A stretch of 64,000 bases of DNA. Origin: Narthecium ossifragum. Lineage: Eukaryota > Streptophyta > Magnoliopsida > Dioscoreales > Nartheciaceae. The notes under the pieces were generated by a model that ran no database searches, had not been told where the DNA came from, and saw nothing but the letters and a program-made list of their open reading frames with translations. The stretch covers positions 4,283,281 through 4,347,280 of the forward strand of contig OY986974.1 of the NCBI GenBank assembly GCA_963920575.1. The letters are read 5' to 3'. The number at the start of each line of letters is the position of its first letter. Within the stretch, counting starts at the first letter, position 1. The position numbers and the translations under genes were made by a program. Shown piece after piece: positions 59,271 through 64,000 of this stretch.

Positions 59271-59868
59271 CATGTTTCTTAATTAAAGGACGGATGATTA
59301 TGAAAATTGCGAGATTGAGATGGTCTGGGATGCAGACGGAGTAATGCATCTTATCAAGAAGGCCCCAATGAAGCCTCCACTCGCAAAATCGGGTACAGGA
59401 ATGGCAGGAAGGTATGTTTGCAGGCCTTCTTCGGGCTATGCTGTTATTAAATTATGGGGAAGTATTTGTAACTCGCATTTGTGTGCAGCAAAAGAAAAGC
59501 ATCTGCCTGGATTATTTCTTCTTCTCTTTTCTTATTTTCCCATGCACATTTTCTCTAGTTTGTTTGATTTTCTGAATGAGCGAAAAAGAACTAATAACTT
59601 CCTCGTGACAGGGGTAACACCATCATACGCCCAGCAGCAAAAAAACCCGTCGTGCTAGAGGAAGAAGCATCCATTGCAGTCGAGATGGAACCTGATGCAA
59701 GGTTTGAAAACACAGGAAAAACGTCTCGTTCTAGTAGATCCAAAGTAAGAAAGTCAATTCAGTGGCTTCTTGGGGTTTGCCGATCCTTTATGCTCATTGC
59801 CGTCGTGAACATCCCTCTCTACATCATGTTGCTCTTATACAAAATCATGTTTCTTAATTAAAGGACAA
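59263..59868 (+). pseudogene. Gene remnant bounded by 31-base direct repeats
   Basis: Coding-like segments: about 59299-59410 (CEIEMVWDADGVMHLIKKAP then LAKSGTGMAGR, ending at a possible donor) and 59612-59700 after the acceptor CTCGTGACAG (GNTIIRPAAKKPVVLEEEAS then VEMEPDARFENT). The family is not recognised; it may belong with the fragment at 57782-58102. The sequence TATACAAAATCATGTTTCTT and the following AATTAAAGGAC occurs at both ends (about 59262-59292 and 59838-59868). Confidence 0.35.
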
Positions 59869-60226
59869 TAATGAGATATATCAAAAATCGTACATTGTGC
59901 ACTTAACATTGGACGGTGTTTTAAAAATCGTGTCTTGTGCACTTAGAAAAGCAGATGCACTAGTAAAACCGTGCATATAACATGACCCCACCCATTTCCT
60001 TTGTTTTCCGGGACATTTACATATGGATCCCTATACAAACCCAAATTTACACATAAGGTCACACTTTCGCGAAATAGTACCGGAAAGATCTATATGCAAA
60101 AGACCCCTGCCCGCAGACGGCAGACCCATCATTCCCTCTGTAAGCCGATCGAAGGACATAAAATATAGAAGAGCTCCGCCCAAGGGAGCTCCCAACACCC
60201 TTCTTCTCCGAAGTCGAGAGCTCCAG
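59869..60226 (+). promoter_or_regulatory. Promoter and 5' leader of NDUFS4
   Basis: Upstream of the NDUFS4 start codon. A direct repeat of AAAAATCGT(A/G)C(A/T)TTGTGCACTTA lies near 59883-59945. GC content rises toward the ATG. No obvious TATA box. The minus-strand ORFs 60031-60378 are shadows. Confidence 0.4.
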
Positions 60227-62662
60227 ATGGCTGCGCTTATAAAGCATCGGAGCCCCTCCGTGGCGCGCCTCCTTGTCGCCCTCCGTTCGAGACCCCTATC
60301 CTCCGACGCGCTCGTGGAGGTCAAGCCTGGTGAGATCGGCATCGTCTCCGGCATCCCCGAGGAGCATCTCCGTCGCAAGGTACATTCTCTATTTTGCGAG
60401 TCTATGCCCTATGTTCTTTTGCATCTTTTTGTTAGTCTATGCCCACGATCCCTTCGATCTCGGTGGACACAATAACCGCTCTCTGTGGTTATTGGAATTA
60501 GGATAATTCTGGCGGATTCCTGGTTAGGTGAAACTGGGTTTTCCATTTTGACTTGTTTTTTTCCCTCATTTGCTAAGATGATTGCTGATTCAGGACATTA
60601 ACTAACTTTGCTTAGAATTCTTGTTAGAGTTGCTGGGTAGACTCAGTACCAGAGGATTTTGCAAAGCAATGATAAGAATTACCCTGAGATGAAAGACTAT
60701 GTTCTTTTTTTCTCTCAAGAATTGAATCAGAACATGAAACGAAGTTAGATACCAGATGAAAGACAGGCTATATTGGAGATGTCTCATATGTGTGTATGAC
60801 TTCCTTTGGTAATCTTTAGACAATTTTCCAGCCCAAGTTCTGAAGCACTGATCACATCCTCAAAGAGAGAAAAATTTGATGAATAAATGAAACTTGGTCT
60901 CAATTACGACTTCTTGGATCCATTTGGAAAAAAAGTATGTTTGATATTTTTGACCAGACCGTGAATGGAATGTAAGAAGAACAACTAGGCCAAATTTAGG
61001 TTCCATCAAACATTTGAGGTGCTCGAGAACAGAATCTCTTTTTCGAGTCATGTTTTATAGTATTTTAATCTAGGTCCAAGAATATTGGTGAACTAGGCCA
61101 ATCTCTATGTTCCATGAAATGTTTTGAGGTACTGAAGAGCAGAGATTCTTTTGCAAGTTATTTGTTTATAATCGTTTATTCTAGATCCAAGAGTATTGGT
61201 CTCATGAGGTCAAATAAAGTAATTGATTGGAGAATCAGTTAGCACCTTTTTGTGTCCTTGAAGCGTGGAATCGAATTATGTTATGTTTTGACCTTGATAG
61301 GAAAATGAGGAAATGATCTATCAATTCAGATTCCCTCTTGAAGTTCATCCACTGAATGGGCTGGTCGAGATCTTCATTGTTCCATCCTCTTTCTTTCTGT
61401 TTCATGTTACTGATCTTTTGCCTTCATTTCCATCTCTGATTAAATAATATGGGAAGAAACTCTCATCAAACCTCTTTGCATCGGTTTATATTTCACTGCT
61501 GCTTCTTTTCTTCGCCAGCTTGACTTAGTGTGAGAATTCACAATGCTTGTTTAGTTCAACATTAGACTGCAGGGTCATGAAAGATCAACTCTAACTTGTT
61601 ATCTTGCTTGAAAGGCATAGCTTAGATCTTAATTGATTTTGGCTGTTGGCTAGAGCTAGTTGTTTTCATCAAGGGACTTGAGCTAAGCTTTTGATTCACT
61701 GCATACGATCAAAGAGAGAGAGAAGCTTGAGAAGAGGATATAGCCACCTCATTCATGCTTATAGACATCAAAACTCAAATGCTTGCTGATGAGAATGCAA
61801 GTGGCTGTCGAAACCTCTACTATGCCCTTTCATTTAAATCTTATATATGCGCTGATCTTTATCATTTATAGGCCATAACATGAGACTCTAATATTGTGTT
61901 TACAAATGTGACAAGGTTATTTGTTATTTTATCAAATATACTTTTTGTCTCATTTGGATATTATGTGGCAGGTTGTTATTTATTCACCGGCTAGAACTGC
62001 AGCTCAGCAAGGTTCTGGGAAAGTTGGGAGGTGGAAAATCAATTTCATGTCAACCCAGAAGTATGATCCATTGTTCCATTGCATAGGCTACATTGGTTCT
62101 TCCTTCTTGTGATAGCATCACTAGGACCTAATATAAAGAAATAGATGACAGTGAGATGAGAATATGTGTATGTTTTGTTCATGCATTAAATGATGAGCAA
62201 GAGCTGAAGTTTTGTATGCAGAGCTAAGATTACAGGTTTTTTTTACTTCTTCATTCTCAGTGACAATCCAATATCAGCTTTTTTTGGTTCTTTGATTTTG
62301 TATGCATTCCTTGAGTATGGCAAATCAGACGGACCATCAATATCATAGCAGTTCACCACAAGCCTTCTGTAATTTCGGGATGTTCTATGGTTCTAGGTTA
62401 GGCAATATCAATATAAGTAACTGTAGTCCTTGTATGTAGGCCTTTTGCTTTGTTATAATTCTGGAGTTATAGCTAAAAAAGGGTGGGTGATAAATGATCG
62501 CCACTGTATTTTGATATCTGATTACCTTGTAGGTGGGAGAATCCATTGATGGGCTGGACTTCAACGGGAGACCCTTATGCCAATGTTGGTGATGCTGCAC
62601 TTAGTTTTAATAGTGAAGAAGCTGCAAAAGCATTTGCTGAGAGGCACGGATGGGATTATGTG
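60227..62662 (+). CDS. NDUFS4: NADH dehydrogenase (ubiquinone) iron-sulfur protein 4, 18-kDa complex I subunit (3' end beyond window)
   Basis: Three exons in phase: 60227-60379, 61972-62060 and 62533-62662 (124 residues so far). An Arg/Ser-rich, acid-free presequence ([20 protein letters not shown]) suits mitochondrial import. Then come [42 protein letters not shown] and the family signature [20 protein letters not shown], followed by [17 protein letters not shown]. This matches plant NDUFS4 (FRO1 in Arabidopsis), an accessory subunit of the complex I NADH-binding module. The final exon (usually starting KKP or VKKP and carrying about 25-30 residues) is not found up to 64000, so it lies past the edge behind an intron of more than 1.3 kb. 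The intron ORFs are not genes. Confidence 0.95.
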
Positions 62663-64000
62663 GTATGCTGAACTAGTATCAATTTCTTTTGTGTGTTGAA
62701 ATTTTTTCACAATTGATTTCCTCCCATTGTCATAACAATGGAAAAGAACATTTCTCGCACCTTCGTAGAAGGAATTTTTTGATGGGAGAAGTTGACAGTT
62801 GCTCATATTATAGTAATTGCTAACTACTAGAACGTTGCTTACATGCAAGCGAATTGTTAATAACTGCGTAATGTGTCAATGCCTAATACTGTGGTATATC
62901 TCCTATAATGCAAGTAAACTTATGGGCTGATGACTAAAAGAATGTTCTTATTTATCGACATTTGTTTTCCCTCTCTAGTAAACTTTTGACTATTTACCAT
63001 CTATGAGTATAACCTTATTTAACAATCCTTATCCCCAACATCATGGGTCGTTCATGTAGTCTCTATGTGTTATGCCCGTTAATTTGCTATCATTTCTGTA
63101 GCTTTTTCTCATCGTACCCGGTCAGAGCTTGAGAGAGGTCACTCGTATGAGCATGTCTACATATTGGAAATAGAAGAATGTCATTTCAAAAACATTTCTG
63201 GATGCGAAACCTAAAGTGGCTCTATGTAAACTTGTTCACTAAATATATTGACTGAAACTGCCTCGGATTACCCAATGGTGAAGAGGGTGCAGTATTAGAG
63301 GACCAAAGTGAAGTGTCGATTCAATCTTTAAACCATCACCCCTGAGCAAATCCTCACACGCCAGCCCAAAGCTGACCAGTGAAAACCTATAGCTAGCTAA
63401 GCTAAACCGGGTTTACAGCCCCCCTCTATAGCCTCTCTGCCGAGCCCATTGCAGAGCACTTAGCTGATCCTCTTTCTGTGTCCTTCATTTTCAGCTGTTC
63501 CCCTCTTTGTCATTTTACAAGTACATATGTACAGCTTTTAGCCTCCCTTCATTAAGTCGAAGATCGAAGCTGCCTCTCCATGTTTCTCGACATCTCATCT
63601 TTCTGAATTTTCCAATGTCTCCATTTCGAACTTCTTCACAACAAGCTTCCAACTCATGCCACCTAGCTCTATGTTCCGGAGAAGAATTTGGCTGTCTGAT
63701 TAGATAGCCGTGGCCCTTAGCTTATAATGACGGCACCATTTACTTATGCTTATAATGGTTGCAACTTACAAGTACAGTTATTGACTGCTTCCAATGTTGA
63801 TAGGTTGCATGTATACATCAATTAGTCGATAAGTTGATGTTATCTCTTTCTGTGCAATGTTTTAAGATATTTTCATAAATGTTGTACTATAATGGACAAA
63901 GTATGCTTTTTTATTAGAATGACCTGTGCCATTTTCAGCATTTTTAATGACCTTTTAAAAACTGTCATAATGAATGGCTATGTCTTCCCGCCATAAGCAT
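62663..64000 (+). other. Last intron of NDUFS4 (open at the window edge)
   Basis: AT-rich sequence after the donor GTATGC at 62663. No exon matching the C-terminus of the family was found. The ORFs 62561-62848 (minus) and 63507-63707 (plus) have no motif. A segment around 63270-63490 is more GC-rich and could be a transposon remnant. Confidence 0.6.

Overview
The window is nuclear DNA of a flowering plant. It holds intron-rich genes with canonical GT/AG junctions, plant-only families (WLIM-type LIM protein, ZCF37-like protein, PPR fragment) and very dense DNA-transposon and LTR debris. GC-rich first exons and the TE spectrum suggest a monocot, perhaps a non-grass one with long introns, but the species cannot be fixed from sequence alone. 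There is no prokaryotic or organellar architecture.

Layout. 1-862 is a decayed LINE tail (minus). 1435-2166 is a ZCF37-like single-exon gene (minus). From about 3.1 to 20.5 kb the window is essentially a transposon graveyard: a small TIR element carrying a GRF zinc-finger exon (3161-3966); a GC-rich TIR element interrupted by a hAT element with 8-bp target duplications (4545-5156); a 3.03-kb Mutator-like element with 632-bp terminal inverted repeats, a perfect 10-bp target duplication and an intact spliceable coiled-coil gene (7621-10647); satellite-like arrays; a short LTR bearing a 5S rRNA box-C-like motif (14948-15244); a second hAT element (17158-18094); and a Harbinger-like element nested in another TIR element (19322-20490).

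Host genes resume at 20.9 kb: a WLIM1-type LIM-domain protein (plus, 5 exons), an F-box protein (minus, 2 exons), a small GPI-anchored arabinogalactan-like protein (minus), and an 18-exon gene for a 678-residue coiled-coil protein (28122-46052, minus) that I could splice completely with consistent phase. Its introns contain a Harbinger-like element and a 605-bp solo LTR with perfect 5-bp target duplications. Immediately upstream of its start codon lies a TIR-bounded fragment of a PPR gene.

47521-57170 is one decayed MuDR-type MULE with about 120-bp TIRs, a broken transposase pseudogene (first catalytic D changed to N) and a convergent GRF zinc-finger pseudogene. A hAT element with perfect 8-bp target duplications is inserted in its left part, and a 2.36-kb solo LTR with 5-bp target duplications sits inside that hAT element: a three-level nest. 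57.3-59.9 kb holds decayed gene pieces and local duplications. The window ends in the first three exons of NDUFS4, the 18-kDa complex I subunit (plus); its last exon lies past the right edge.

The host genes look like independent housekeeping loci rather than a pathway cluster. The most unusual content is in the transposons: the long-TIR MULE whose TIRs encode the C-terminus and stop codon of its own gene, and the recurrence of GRF zinc-finger genes in two TIR elements with different ends.
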